Positions 1 through 11,935 of a DNA stretch of 64,000 bases are shown piece after piece. This DNA comes from Agrypnia vestita (taxonomy: Eukaryota; Arthropoda; Insecta; Trichoptera; Phryganeidae). Position 1 is the stretch's first letter. Every line of letters begins with the position of its first letter. The DNA lies in NCBI GenBank assembly GCA_016648135.1, contig JADDOH010008058.1:1-64000 (forward strand). The letters run 5' to 3'. The notes under the pieces are model-generated. The model was not told where the DNA came from. It did no database searches and was given only the letters and a program-made list of their open reading frames with translations. Made by a program: the position numbers and the translations under genes.

Positions 1-1466
1 CACGCTGTTTTTGAGCAGGATGAGGCGCGAAGGTCGAGTCTAGTGGCCACTCCGATCAACAAGGGAGGTCCCGCTTTTAAGAGTACCTCACAGGGGCTTG
101 CGCGAATTCCAGGCTTATGACACGAGCGTCATCCACAACCTCACCTAGCCCAACGTTCGTAAACCAGAAAACTCCAATTTCAGTTAGATCTCCCCATTCT
201 GTCCTTTACTCGTCGTTCTGAAGCTACTTGTTAAGCCAGATGTACCGAGGTACTCAAATCATAAAGACTTGGCTGAAGACCGGATTGCGCAATACTTATG
301 CAATACAATTTTTATAAGGCTACTAAGCGTTTCTTATAGAATTATGTGTATTCAATTGTTAGTACAAATAGTATGAAAATCCCCATACTTTAAAATATAT
401 TCGTTCGGAAGAATTTCTCGTACGATTTGGATTGATATCTGGTTATGCAATACATAACGCTTCGACAATTATTATGAATCTATTAAGCACTGCCTGTAGA
501 GCTCCGTAAAATCAATTGTTAATACAAATGGTATGAAAATCCCCAAGCATCAAAATATATTCGTTTGGGAGATATTTCCGTACGAATTGAATCAATATCA
601 CACAAGAAATCATGATATTATTTATACATAATTGCTCCGATCTTAAATCTTCCAAAATAAATACATTTCGATAGTGAAAATAATTAACCATAAGACATAA
701 TATAAATGTGTTCCTTAGCTGTTTCACAGTGGCGGTATGATTCTCTCTGGTACTGATGGACGGTAGATTCCTCGATACGTCCGGGTAGCAACTCCGTCCG
801 CAAATGCTGTTCTCCAAATGAAGTCTCTGGCAGTAGTCTCTCGGGCAGCGCTTCCGTTCGCAGGTCTGGTCTCGAACTGAAAGGCTGAGTATATGGTGTT
901 TGCTCCTTTTATAGTCACGATTGCACCATACCTCCGAAATTCACGCTAGTGCAGTGACTCATCCTGTCCTATCTATAGCGCGATGACTTCACCGCCGGCG
1001 CCCGCCATTGGCCGGATTCAGTCATCAGGATGGTCGCCACTGGCTCAAAGGAAGGCTCAAAAGTCGAAGGCAAAGCGCGCCTGTGATTGGTCCGTTTCGT
1101 TAAAATAATAGTTAAGCACCCGCTACACGCGAGACTTACTGTTCTGATTCATAAATAATAAAGGCTCGTTCGCACCTACTCACAAGGTCGAGTCTATTAG
1201 GATTGGCAAACGATATTAATTTAACACAGAATTATATCTATGGTATAATAAAGATCTAAGAAATATTACTTGTATAGCTGAATATTCAATATTTTGTTAG
1301 CCTCTTGTAATACATAGAATCTTAAGAAGAAATATATCAGGCTTTTACTTTTAAACGATTCCAAACAGAAGAAATACACCCCCGATGTCCACACTTGACT
1401 TTTTTGAATATTATTATTTCAAGATCCTCTAAATTTATTAAATCTATCTCTATGTCGACCATCACA
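1..1466 (+). repeat. Long direct repeat, copy 1 (putative LTR, cut by window edge)
   Basis: This matches 8530-9973 base for base over most of its length. Divergence and small indels concentrate around 790-1100. The shared block ends in GACCATCACA, after which the two flanks differ completely, so 1466 is a true element boundary. The left end lies outside the window. The AATAAA-type signal near 1150 and TATA-like sequences near 890-910 would suit an LTR, as would the CA end. No gag-pol reading frame lies beside it and the sequence after it (GCTTCCCCCTT) is not an obvious tRNA primer-binding site. It could instead be one of two independent copies of another repeat type. Confidence 0.75.
285..605 (+). 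repeat. Diverged 160-bp tandem duplication inside the long repeat
   Basis: Two adjacent units (about 285-444 and 445-605) share TATGAAAATCCCCA, AAAATATATTCGTT and TACGA in the same order and spacing. The same doublet occurs in the second long-repeat copy at about 8813-9130, so the duplication predates the split of the two copies. Confidence 0.7.
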
Positions 1467-2438
1467 GCTTCCCCCTTATTTAGAGAGAGGAATGATCTAT
1501 CAGACCAAGCCTATCTGCTAAATAACCCAATAGGATAGTATATTTCGTGATACTTATCAAGAGTTTCTAAAATTTCCTTTTAAAATTAATCGTTGTTCTT
1601 TCCTTTCTCCGCGTACTATATTTCTATTAGGGTCGAATTCTTTCTCAATGGAACCTTCTTTGCGTATTTAAAGCTACTGTAAACCATCTGCCTGTCATTC
1701 AAATGAAAAGTGTACAACTAATATAAATATAAGATTTGAAAGCAAAATTGGACTGTATCTATTTTATTCAATTGATTGGAAAGGTTCGATTCTCCATAAT
1801 CGATTGAATGCCTCAGTAATCTCATCATTGTGTCTGCTAACTACTCAAGCTCCATCCTGTTATCAACACTTAAAAGGAACACTCCTTCCCCCACTTTGTT
1901 ATCCTCCTTGCTTCCCTTACAATGGTGCACTCCTAGTGTTCACCACCTCGCAACTCTCTACTACTTTCCCCAGCATATACCCCCCTTCCCCCAGAATATA
2001 CTCCCACTAACACTCCCCACATCCCCTTCAAGCTATACAAACCAACTCAACCGAGTTAATATTAACTGTATATTTCTCCTATGAAATGCGAGCTACGATA
2101 AATCTGAAGTTCCAGAATTATGTTAACCTACGAATTAATGTACAATCTATTCATATAAACTTAACAACCAGCTTTCTAATATAAAGAGCAAACCCTTCCC
2201 CCAAACTATACACACTCTTCTATTTCTAACTCGTTTCGTCCTGTTTTAACCGAGTGAATAGTCAACCGCATATTCCTACTATGATTGCAAACCGCGACAA
2301 AATTAACTCTTGTACCCCGTCTGAGCTATGAACTCTATTCATATGCGCAATACATGTCCTCCTATGTAGAAACAGCCAATTGTCCTCAATATTCCACGTA
2401 TACTGTAATGACTGCCATAATTTATTGTTGGTGTAATA

Positions 2439-3095
2439 TGATGAAGAAGAGGAAGAAGAAGCCGCAAAAGTAGTGGATGATGACAGAAGAAGAAGAAAAT
2501 GAATCCACCGAAAGGCATAAGATAAAGAAGAAAAGTCACAACCGAGTGTAGTAGTAGATAACGACGAAGAAGAAGAAGTTGAAAGAAAAATAAGAAGAAG
2601 ACGCGAATGTAGCAGTAAGTAAAGAACAAAAGAAGACGAAGAAAAGACGTAGAAAAACAGTCGAAAAGTTTAAGATAAATGGAAGGAGACGAAATGAATG
2701 TAGTAATAGAAAAAGAAGAAGAAGAAGAAGAAGATGAAGAGAAGACGAAGAAAAACAGTTGATAAATATAAGATAAACGGAAGAAGACGAAATGAATGTA
2801 GTTATAGGAAAAGAAGAAGAAGAAGAAAGTGGAGAAACAGTCGAAAGATATACCATAAGACGAAGAAGTAGTTGCAATATATTGTAATAATTGCTATTTA
2901 TAGAAGTAAAGCATAAAGGGTATGTATTCAAAGAAGAAGAAGACTAGAGTGAACATAACCAATAAAAAAAACCTTCGTACCGAAGAAGAAGAAGACGCTA
3001 TTGAAGTCAATATAAATAAAAAGGGGAAAGAAAATATATATATAACCGTTAGCATATACGAATAAGAAGAAGAAGAAGAGGAAGAAAAGGATAGG
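2439..3095 (+). repeat. GAA-rich tandem block with about 97-bp higher-order unit
   Basis: The strand is dominated by GAAGAAGAA runs separated by a recurring spacer (AACAGT, AAGATAAA, GGA, GACGAAATGAATGTAGT) at about 2660, 2755 and 2835. The minus strand is therefore open in long low-complexity Ser/Leu/Phe frames, which I do not regard as genes. The higher-order period shows the block grew by unequal duplication and not only by slippage. Confidence 0.75.
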
Positions 3096-4639
3096 AACAA
3101 ACCCTTCGATAATTGTAGAACGTAAAAGTATATATAACTATTATCCGTCTCAACTAACTTTCCAGCCAACCCTCAAGAGTGATATCTAAAGACGACGCAT
3201 GTTTGTATAAGAAGTGCATCCAGATGTCAAGAAAAGTTTCCCATAACTATTCCTTACTAACCTGTCTTCCCCCAAATTGTTAAGCGTTTGTCAAATAATC
3301 AGGCGCGACTCCTCCGTATAACTGTAATATCGTTCCTCCCAAAACTTATTGAAAACCTAAAACAACTTTATTAATATGTTCCGTATTCATCATCCCCATA
3401 CTTATATGTAACATAACATTATAAAATTTTTAAGTGGTCCTTTAACAACGCGAACATGTTTAACGAAGTACACTGTTACAAATCAGAAGAGGTGAACCCT
3501 AATATCTGTACTAGCTGTAGTAGTCATCACCAACACTGATACCCACAGAAGATGTATGTGTGTAACTGAATCAAGAATTCCTAACGTATAATTCGGTTTG
3601 CTATACGACTGGAATCTATTCAAGATCCAAACGTCCAACCTTTCTACCTCAATCTAAAAGTAATGCCACGACGACGCATGAAGGTGGATGAAGCTTATGA
3701 TTTCGTTATGCTACTACTATTTAATCTACTAAAAATCTATTTTCAAAATTTTTTTTTTTTCAAAATGTTCCAGAAGAATTCAAAAGCTCTCCTGAAAAAT
3801 TTCTTTTTTATTTTATTTTATCACTATTCAAAAGGATTTCTACATACACCCAATGTATAGTAAAAACAATAAATGCTTTATCAATCATAGCGTTACGATT
3901 TCTCAAAACTTGAAGAAACTCACATATCGTTAATTCCGGATTTACTTCTGTATTACTTCCAAGAAGACTGCGCCTAAAACTAAAACAATCCTTATATAGA
4001 TACGTACGAAATTTGAAGTAGTGAGATGTTTATTTCTACTCTGCCTATAAATAAGCTATATCAACGTATATTGTAATATAATATTTATTAATAAAGATAA
4101 AACAATTTCAATTAACGTTGCAATGAAGCGAAACAAAGGAATATATATAAAAAAAAACAAGTCCAATTTTTAATTATTCGTTACTAAGAGTATATATATA
4201 TTGCGCTCTCTATTACCGCTTCCTATAGACTAATACTAGCGAAGGCTCAAAACTTTCTCTGATTTCCGCTAGATGGCGGTAGTATGACCATTTTAATTCA
4301 TATGCCAGGCCGTCTTGTAAATAAAAATGGAAGCAATTTTATTCTTGTAATTCAAATCAAAATAATTTTTAGATCAAAACAATAAACTCAAATAATTATT
4401 TCGTGCAACAATACGCGTCTGTGTTTATATTACGAACAAGTCTATCAATCCTGCATACAACAAAGAAATTATAATTAGTTTGAATAACCAGAACCGTATA
4501 TAACTGTGTATAACAATTAAGAACACATTTAGATAATTATAATAATTAAGAACCATAATAAATCAATGAAGGAAATTATTATTTTTTTTCAATTAATTCA
4601 GCAACATTGTAGATTGACATTTTATTTTTTTAGGACAAT

Positions 4640-4770
4640 TTTTAATATAACACCTTGACGATAAAAAGGTATCTCCGAAACATGCACGTGAAAGTTATCA
4701 AATAATATAAGTAGATTTGTAAGAATACTATAATCAATAAATTTTTTGTGTAATTATTATCTGTAAAAAT
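4640..4770 (+). mobile_element. Possible Penelope-like 3' end fragment
   Basis: CTTGACGATAA, then a short spacer, then CCGAAACATG resembles the CTGATGA...GAAAC motif seen after the GIY-YIG gene at 22295 and at other sites in the window. No endonuclease coding sequence is recognisable upstream, so this is similarity of a short motif only. Confidence 0.3.
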
Positions 4771-5339
4771 TTAGCTGAATTTAAAGATCTTTTTTTTTTC
4801 AAATATAGAAACCCTTTTTAATATCCATAAGACAAATATATAACAAGTGTGGATTTATTTAATTTACATTAACCTTAATTTTATTAAAATTAATTTATAT
4901 TAATTTTTAATTATGAAACCAGACGGATAGTTATTAAAATATTTTTCGCATTTGTATCATAAAAGTACATAACCGAAAGAGAAAAGTAAATATTATAAAA
5001 CATCGGATTTATAATTTTTTTTATAAAATAAAATATATATCAAATGTTCACATGGCAAAATCCGTTTAATATAATTCTTGTGTACCCGTATACTAAAAGT
5101 TTTCGTTTTTATATCTTCTTTTCTTTTAGATTCATATATTCTCGTGTTTATATTTTCTACTAAATTGTTATCCGGTTTTTTATATTTATTTTTACTTTTA
5201 TATTTTTCTGCTATTATTATTAATTACTATTGCATAACTCGTAAGCGAAAATATTTGCCACTGAACAGATTTTATCTAGCGTGGGTTAATTATTAGTTTA
5301 TATTAATATAAGAAATTAAATTAAAACCGAATTTTAAGC

Positions 5340-5660
5340 TATCATAAACCCTCCGTGGCGCGCGCTGAAATCTGTCGCGGTGATCTGCCCGTAATACAGG
5401 TGTATATTTTTGCATTTCGGGCGCCGTGCGAATCCGTTCGGCGTAGCTAACTGTCTTTTCGTACTAGCCCGAGCGCGAAGGTCGAACTTGTTAAACCTTA
5501 AACCCTCAAACGTCTCGGGTCTCTGCCGCATCTTCCACGCTTGTGCCGAAACGTGTCCGCTCGCGTTATATAGGGAAACCGTCGCCGGTCTTTCCAACAC
5601 GCAGCGCTCGCAAACCCGGCGGCTTTGGCCGTGTTCGGTGGTATATTTGCGAAACACAAA
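5340..5660. other. GC-rich patch with open frames on both strands
   Basis: Frames of about 100 residues are open on both strands (5334-5663 minus, 5410-5694 plus) because the patch is GC-rich and stop-poor. I recognise neither translation. CpG is frequent compared with the surroundings. It runs directly into the tandem array that follows. Confidence 0.4.
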
Positions 5661-5970
5661 CACAAACGCAATAATTAAAACCTTTCAAATGTGATTCGTT
5701 TGAATCTCAACTACATATTTGTTATACTGCGATTCGCAAATCCCGACGGCCTAGGCCGTGACAGTGGCATACTTGCGAGAAAACAAATGCAATAATTAAA
5801 ACCTTTCAAACGTGAATCGTTTGAATCTTAACTACATATTTGTTATACTGCGATCCGCAAATCCCGATGGTCTTTTTTAGATTGTGACGGTGGCATACTT
5901 GTGAGATCGCATTCAAATATATTCTCTTCATACAATTATTAAAAATATTTTTCAAATGTGAATCGTTTGA
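5607..5970 (+). repeat. Tandem array, about 121-bp unit, 3+ copies
   Basis: Units align through CGCAAA-CCCG, GGCC(GT)G, GTGGCATACTTGCGA, CAATAATTAAAACC and a TCAAA-GTGAATCGTTTGAA palindrome. The CAATAATTAAA marker recurs at 5669, 5790 and (diverged) 5933, giving steps of 121 and 143. The first unit is the most diverged and overlaps the GC-rich patch. Confidence 0.75.
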
Positions 5971-7940
5971 ATTCAAACCACATAAAATGAATGAGATATG
6001 AAATAAATCACATATTCTATAAAATGGAGCAATACTTTTACAAAGAAACAGGCATTCCAAAATCGAACTAATATATCACAAGGACCAAAATTACTACAAT
6101 AATTTTCGTTCACAAAATATTAAATAATAAAAATGCCAACTATCTATATGACAAACAACCTAAAGAAATTTCTAATACCTAGTATCACGTTTGTCTACAA
6201 ATCTCAGTACGTGGTTCACATAAATGCTCAATCTTTTTTCTTTGATGTCACGGACCGTGGTCCGCAATTGTTTAAATAAAACCGCTTTTATAATCAAATA
6301 TTTTCTTTCATTTATAATATTAACTAAACCAAAATGATTTTATTACTATGCAAATGAGTCCAACGAATACGCTCCTGTCTGGTCACCGGCACCACTGTGA
6401 TGATCCTGATAGATAGTAGGGCATCGCGGCCTTGATACATTTAATAATAATTTAGTATAGCTCCTGGTCCGGCACCAGAGTTAGACATCCCAAGGGGTGT
6501 GTGTTGAATATATAAGGCGAAGCAAATCTATAATACAAATCATTCCATTGCAAATCAATGTAAATCATATTCTTTTCACGGCTAACGATGTAAGATGACC
6601 CTAATGTGAGTCCTACTAAATAATGAAGGTTAGTAAGTAGCAGACCGTCGCGTTCAAAATACAATATATATATTCGATTATCAAATATTTCATTATTCTT
6701 ATATGTGAGCGCGCGACGCTCTGCATAACGACTGCAAATTGCGTTGTAACTACATAATGATCGTGAGAAAAATTATATTCTTCTATGAAATATAAAATAA
6801 TGTATTCTACTTCTTATGAAATAATATATTCTATACAGTATTAATACTCTGCCTGTGCTAACTATACATTTAACTAAAATATATATTATTAACTGGAAAT
6901 AATTATTCTGTGAAAATTGCGCTTTTGAATGCAAAATTAACTAAAAATATTAACTAAAATATTTCTAACTTGCTGTTGAATATTACCTATAAAGATATTG
7001 ACTAAAACTTTTGCTTTGAATGGAATATTAACTACTTCTCTCATCAAATATTATTCTGCAGCAAATATTCAATGAAATTATAGGAACTAAAATATTTCTA
7101 ACATCTTAGGTTCGCATACTATATTGAAAATACCTAATGCCCTTTGCATTTACTAAGTATATTACCTAAATAGCCACAGCTATACCATCCTGTCCGTCAG
7201 GGACGAAACATGAAACACAGTTATATTCCTAAAAGTGCTACCTCTTACGCGACAAAAATACCTATTGCAGTCGGGCTATGAATATGAACTATTTCCGCCT
7301 CATAATGGCGCCTGGAACCAATACTAAAAACCTCACTAGAAATAATAAATGCGACTAAATCTCGATAAATACAATATATACTATTCGTAATACGTCGTTG
7401 AATTGGCACATGATTCGTCTAATGGATGAAGGACCCCGTTGTGTATCGTAATAACTTCAAATTCTTTTATAGGAGCAGTGTGGAAACAATTGCATAATAT
7501 TACGTAATAAAAACATCTAACGAACCTAATAATCTATACATTTATGTTACAATAAAATACGTTCACCAGAAGAATTCGTGTATTAGAAATAAAACATTTT
7601 CGATTTGAGACAAACCAGTAAAATCGTTCGAACGGCGCAAAGGGAAAAATTCACACATATTAAATAACACTGAAATTAATAATTATAAACACTTTGTATT
7701 AGCAAATTCTTACCTTGAATGGTTTCGTCCTAGACGTGCATGAACCTGTTCATATTAATTCCGTGGGAAAATAATACATATATTTGCTATCTACGAAATA
7801 CCACATTTTTGAAGTGAAACTTCTTTATGAATAAATAGATAAGGTCTCGGGGATGGTTTGTTCGAAAGGATTCTACAACAGCCCGTGAGTTTATATGAAA
7901 TAATAGTTTCTTTGAATGCTAAATTTTGGTTTTTTAAACC

Positions 7941-7966
7941 CTCAGCATCTCTGCTGAGAGGGGTAG
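7941..7966. repeat. Short hairpin next to GC-rich stretch
   Basis: CCTCAGC and GCTGAGAGG pair around a four-base loop. It begins a GC-rich stretch (7940-8075) unlike the AT-rich DNA on its left and lies just before the proposed start of the second long repeat. No function can be assigned. Confidence 0.4.
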
Positions 7967-8089
7967 AGGCTCCGCGCCCGCCTAAACCCGGTGGCCGACT
8001 TCCTAAGTGACTAAACGGCCCCCCTTGTTCCTCCGGAACTTACTGCATCCCGAGACTCTATCTCTTCTTTACGAGATGTGATCCTGTGA

Positions 8090-8217
8090 CGCCTTCTTTT
8101 AGGCTTATAATTGAGAAGGCCGTACTCTTTTGGTACGAGTTTCTGATGATGTGTGTTGTCTTGAGGCGCCTTTCTTTTAGGCCGGTGTTTGAAGAATCAT
8201 GTACTCTTTTGGTACGA
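8090..8217 (+). repeat. Diverged about 79-bp tandem duplication
   Basis: CGCCTT(T)CTTTTAGGC and GTACTCTTTTGGTACGA occur in the same order at 8090/8122 and 8167/8201. Each GTACTCTTTTGGTAC is itself a small hairpin. The duplication sits within the first 150 bases of the proposed LTR. Confidence 0.7.
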
Positions 8218-8394
8218 ATTGATGACGACATTAGCCTCCTTTGCGGGCATAGTCAGCGATGTTACAAATTATTGTGCAATCTCATTATGCCTTTTCAGAG
8301 CGGCGTCCCACGATTCTGCATCTTGCAACATTTACTTTGGACAAATGTTAGAGTGTTAGTAACATATTTATAATATCCCAGCTATTCCATATGA

Positions 8395-8649
8395 GTGAAT
8401 GATTTTTATATTTATTCTGGCCCTGTCTTTCTTACAGAGGACGAAATAGAAGTTAACGTTTTCTATCAAGGTTTTACAGCATTCAGGCATGGAAATCCTT
8501 CCAAAGTCAGAGAATTCACGACGTTGGTTCACGCTGTTTTTGAGCAGGATGAGGCGCGAAGGTCGAGTCTAGTGGCCACTCCGATCAACAAGGGAGGTCC
8601 CGCTTTTAAGAGTACCTCACAGGGGCTTGCGCGAATTCCAGGCTTATGA
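8395..8649 (+). CDS. Unrecognised 84-codon frame spanning the repeat
   Basis: The frame looks more protein-like than its neighbours (TEDEIEVNVFYQGF, then a charged stretch), and a pyrimidine tract ending in TTACAG lies near 8438, like a splice acceptor. It ends inside the long repeat, and the last 40 codons are also encoded at the window start. It could be the tail of a retroelement protein or chance. I recognise no family. Confidence 0.25.
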   Translation: MNDFYIYSGPVFLTEDEIEVNVFYQGFTAFRHGNPSKVREFTTLVHAVFEQDEARRSSLVATPINKGGPAFKSTSQGLARIPGL

Positions 8650-10039
8650 CACGAGCGTCATCCACAACCTCACCTAGCTCAACGTTCGTAAACCAGAAAA
8701 CTCCAATTTCAGTTAGATCTCCCCATTCTGTCCTTTACTCGTCGTTCTGAAGCTACTTGTTAAGCCAGATGTACCGAGGTACTCAAATCATAAAGACTTG
8801 GCTGAAGACCGGATTGCGCAATACTTATGCAACACAATTATTATAAGGCTACTAAGCATTTCTTATAGAATTACGTGTATTCAATTATTAGTAAAAATAG
8901 TTTGAAAATCCCCATACTTTAAAATATATTCGTTCGGAAGAATTTCTCGTACGATTTGGATTGATATCTGGTTATGCAATACATAACGCGTCGACAATAT
9001 TATGAATCTATTACGCACTGCTTATAGAGCTCCGTAAAATCAATTGTTAATACAAATGGTATGAAAATCCCCATGCATCAAAATATATTCGTTTGGGAGA
9101 TATTCCCGTACGAATTGAGCCAAGATCACACAAGAAATCGTGATATTAATTATACATTATTGCTCCGATTTTAAATCTTCCCAAAATAAATACATTTCAA
9201 TAGTGAAAATAATTAATCGATAGATAATATAAATGTGTTCCTTAGCTGTTACACAGTGGCGGTATGATCCTCTCTGCTACTGATGAATGGTAGATTCCTC
9301 CATAAGTCCGGGCAGCAACTCCGTCCGCAAATGCTGTTCTGGAACTCAGGGCTCCGTCGGTAGTCTGTTGGGCAGCGCTCCCGCTCGCAAGTCTGGTCTC
9401 GAACTGAAGGGGCTGAGTATATCGTGTTCGCTCCTTTTATAGTAATGATTTCACCATACCTCTGAAATCCACGCTAGTGCAGTGACTCATCCTATGCCCG
9501 ATGACCTCACCGCCGGCGCTCGCCATTGGCCGGATTCAGCCATCAGGACGGTCGCCTCCGGCTCAACCCGTCGAAAGGTAACGCGTGCCTGTGATTGGTC
9601 CGTTCGTTAAAATAAGAGTAAAGCACTCGCTACACGCGAGACTTGCTGTTCCGATTCATAAATAATAAAGGCTCGTTCGCACCTACTCACAAGGTCGAGT
9701 CTATTAGGATTGGCAAACGATATTAATTTAACACAGAATTATATCTATGGTATAATAAAGATCTAAGAAATATTACTTGTATAGCTGAATATTCAATATT
9801 TTGTTAGCCTCTTGTAATACATAGAATCTTAAGAAGAAATATATCAGGCTTTTACTTTTAAACGATTCAAACCAGAAGAAATATATTTTTGATGTCCATA
9901 CTTGGCTTTTTTGAATATTATTATTTTAAGATTTTCTAAATTTATTAAATCTATCTCTATGTCGACCATCACAATATGTGTGGTTCTTTTTCTAACCAAC
10001 ATGTATTAAGTTAAATAAATAAATAAAATATCTTACAAA

Positions 10040-10450
10040 ACAAAGTTTGAGTGAAATAAAAAAAGATAATTATTTTCTTGTTAAATAATGATGTAGTGTA
10101 TCGAAAAAAATTGTGCGAAAAAAATCAGTCAGAAAATAATTTACATTATGTTCTAAAAAAATCTAAGTTAAAAATTCATGATAAACAAACGGCGCATTTT
10201 ATTTTTAAAATTCGGAAACCGCTTCACAGATAATGTTATTGGTATATTAGTAAGATGTGTGCAAAAGTTTAACAAAATCGGCTAACAGTTTTTGAAATAT
10301 TTTCTTCACCGGTTTGAAAAGGGCCAAAGAAAATGAAATTCTTTTATAAATATATTAATTTTGAATGAGGGATGACTCAAATTATTATTCTATGATGATC
10401 TTCAAGCTATAAGATATAATAAAAAAAATGAAAACCTCGGAGTAGTACAA
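10040..10450 (+). repeat. Dispersed repeat Y, copy 1
   Basis: It shares AAGATGTGTGCAAAA, AACAAAATCGGC and the downstream ATGAAAA/GTCGAGG-type tail with 18225-18470 and 40370-40610, and an upstream AAGTTAAAAA block with 17345-17455. No coding capacity and no clear terminal repeats. Boundaries are approximate. Confidence 0.6.
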
Positions 10451-10631
10451 CCTCCTTAATATCTTCTGCGCCCATGGATGAAAAATCAATAACATAAAGA
10501 GTTCTACATATCTAAATACGAACAATTGTAGGCGCAGGCTAATCATATTTACCTATACTTATACTGCGAATAATAATTTAGAAACATTTTCGTTTTGACA
10601 TGTTCGCCATTTCCCCAGTTTTATTTTCTAA

Positions 10632-10974
10632 AGCATCTTATTATTCCCTTTCTTTTAACTCGGTAGCGTCTGCTTGCTTGTCTGACGAAAAAAGTTTATA
10701 TCGATTTTTAACCCTTTTCCCGTGATCCAAACGAGCTGAAATTTTGCAAGCAGACTCGTGGCGACGATAAAAATGATCTAACAAATTTTCGTTTAATTTT
10801 TTTTTAATAAATATAGTATAATTTTAGATTTTTCCAAATTTTAATGTTTTTTTCAAATTGGAATAAATACAAATGAGTAATTTAGTAAACAAAGCCCGAC
10901 GCGTGTATAGGCACGAAACCTGATTCAATGAGAAAGGGAGTATAATAAAAACTTGATTTTTATGGGTTAGTTTT
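10632..10974 (-). repeat. Dispersed repeat X, copy 1
   Basis: Reverse complement of the X copies at 22912, 51818 and 52853. Shared blocks: ACCCATAAAAATCAAG, ATACTCCCTTTCTCATT, CAAAATTATACTATAAT, ATCGTCGCCACGAGTCTGC, GGATCACGGGAAAAGGGTT and the end GAGTTAAAAGAAAGGGA. The ends carry CTCCCTTTCT in inverted orientation. This copy is uninterrupted at its end, so it serves as the empty site for the Harbinger insertion at 52119. Confidence 0.75.
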
Positions 10975-10989
10975 TCTTTTTATTTTTTT

Positions 10990-11825
10990 TAAATTTGATT
11001 CTTAGGTGCTAAGCCGCCTCCCGATTAACGCTACGCGGATAGTATCGGTCACCCACCGAAGTGCGCCGAAAACCCACAAATACTACTGAGCGTAAATAAT
11101 ACAAAAATGTATACGATACAGAGTAAAGTTTGGAATATATTACCATACTGCGATAGATGGACACGATAAACCACTTCCTACGAAAGATAATCTCCTGTAT
11201 ACAAAATGAATTCAGTACGTTTTACGGTCGAGTCTAGACGCAAAAACAAGACAATTCCCGCTATTAAATCGTCAAAAGGCGATAAAGTCGCATATCAGGC
11301 CGGCGGCGGAGGCAGCCGGTGGTGGCTGGCGGCCCCATTTCATTCAATTGTTTTTTTTACACGCTAAACGTATCCCGCCCACGTACCGCATTCTGGAGTG
11401 CGCCTGCGCATCGCTAGAGGCGCGTACCCACAGGTCCCGAGTTGTCGACATCCGTCACACACTATTTATAATACGGACTCCGGTATGACCATCCTCGAAC
11501 AAGGACGAGAAATCAACCTACTGAATCGCACGATTGAAAATGTGAGCGAAATTACGTACCCGCGTACGAGAAGACGCCGCTGCCAATTAGCTAGCTATAA
11601 ATATTGACCAAGTTGTTGTATTACGTTCTGTATAGTATAAAGTACCGCGAAAAACATAAATGAGCATCACCCGCTTGTGTCAAGATGAATTCATAGAAAT
11701 AATGAATGACAAATAATATACTACAAGGATAAACCTGTGGGCGAGAGACGGCGTGCGTTCCAATGAAAATAATTGACACATTTTTAAAAAGTAAAAATTT
11801 ACGACATTTTTGTAAAGGAATTTGC
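10990..11825. other. No recognised gene
   Basis: Mixed composition with GC-rich patches at 11005-11080 and 11290-11600. A 69-codon frame at 11398-11607 has no recognisable similarity and no supporting signals, so I do not call it a gene. Confidence 0.4.
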
Positions 11826-11935
11826 CTTTTGAACTAACTAACCAACCATCGCGCCGTTCCCACAGGGGTAGGCAGAGAGAATAGAACACCATATTCTTCT
11901 ATCTTGGCACACCGCTTTTACATATATCTTCACAT
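11826..11935 (-). mobile_element. LINE 3'-end fragment (same family as 32255)
   Basis: On the minus strand the sequence reads GATAGAAGAATATGG-GTTCTAT, CTCTCTGCCTACCCC, then GGTTGGTTAGTTAGTT. It matches the 3' untranslated end of the LINE at 32670-32745. No coding sequence remains. Confidence 0.65.

Larger units (their letters stand above)
1467..8076. other. Non-coding DNA between the two long repeats
   Basis: This 6.6-kb stretch has no reading frame resembling gag, protease, RT, integrase or a host protein. It contains a pyrimidine-rich section (1880-2260), a weak 199-bp repeat (CCGAGT blocks near 2050 and 2250), a GAA-rich block, a possible Penelope 3' end and a 121-bp tandem array, each listed separately. 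The remainder, including 3100-4630 and 6000-7900, is AT-rich DNA in which I see nothing definite. If the flanking repeats are LTRs this is the interior of a large non-autonomous element. Confidence 0.45.
8077..9973 (+). repeat. Long direct repeat, copy 2 (putative full LTR)
   Basis: Bases 8530-9973 correspond to 1-1466; what corresponds to 8077-8529 lies outside the window. I place the start at 8077 because TGTGAT there is the exact inverse of the terminal ATCACA, as in LTRs with TG...CA ends, giving about 1.9 kb. This start is inference. The flanks (CGAGA before, ATATG after) do not form a target duplication, which is expected if this is the 3' LTR of a pair but not if it is a solo LTR. Confidence 0.6.

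Noticed and set aside
2339..3169. Three long minus-strand frames rich in Ser, Leu and Phe
   Set aside because: They are the complement of GAA repeats and contain no domain or start context.
5334..5694. Opposed 94- and 109-codon genes
   Set aside because: Both strands are open because the patch is GC-rich, and neither translation is recognisable.
5607..5970. CRISPR-like array
   Set aside because: The unit is 121 bp, tandem and diverged, with no unique spacers, and the DNA is eukaryotic.
7180..7215. Another Penelope-type GAAAC motif (CCTGTCCGTCAGGGACGAAAC)
   Set aside because: It lacks the CTGATGA half and any nearby endonuclease remnant.
1467..8076. Degenerate gag-pol inside the putative LTR pair
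   Set aside because: I searched the supplied frames for protease, RT, RNase H and integrase motifs and found none, even broken.
1..9973. Endogenous retrovirus
   Set aside because: There is no envelope, RT or integrase sequence and no convincing primer-binding site. The repeats alone do not support it.
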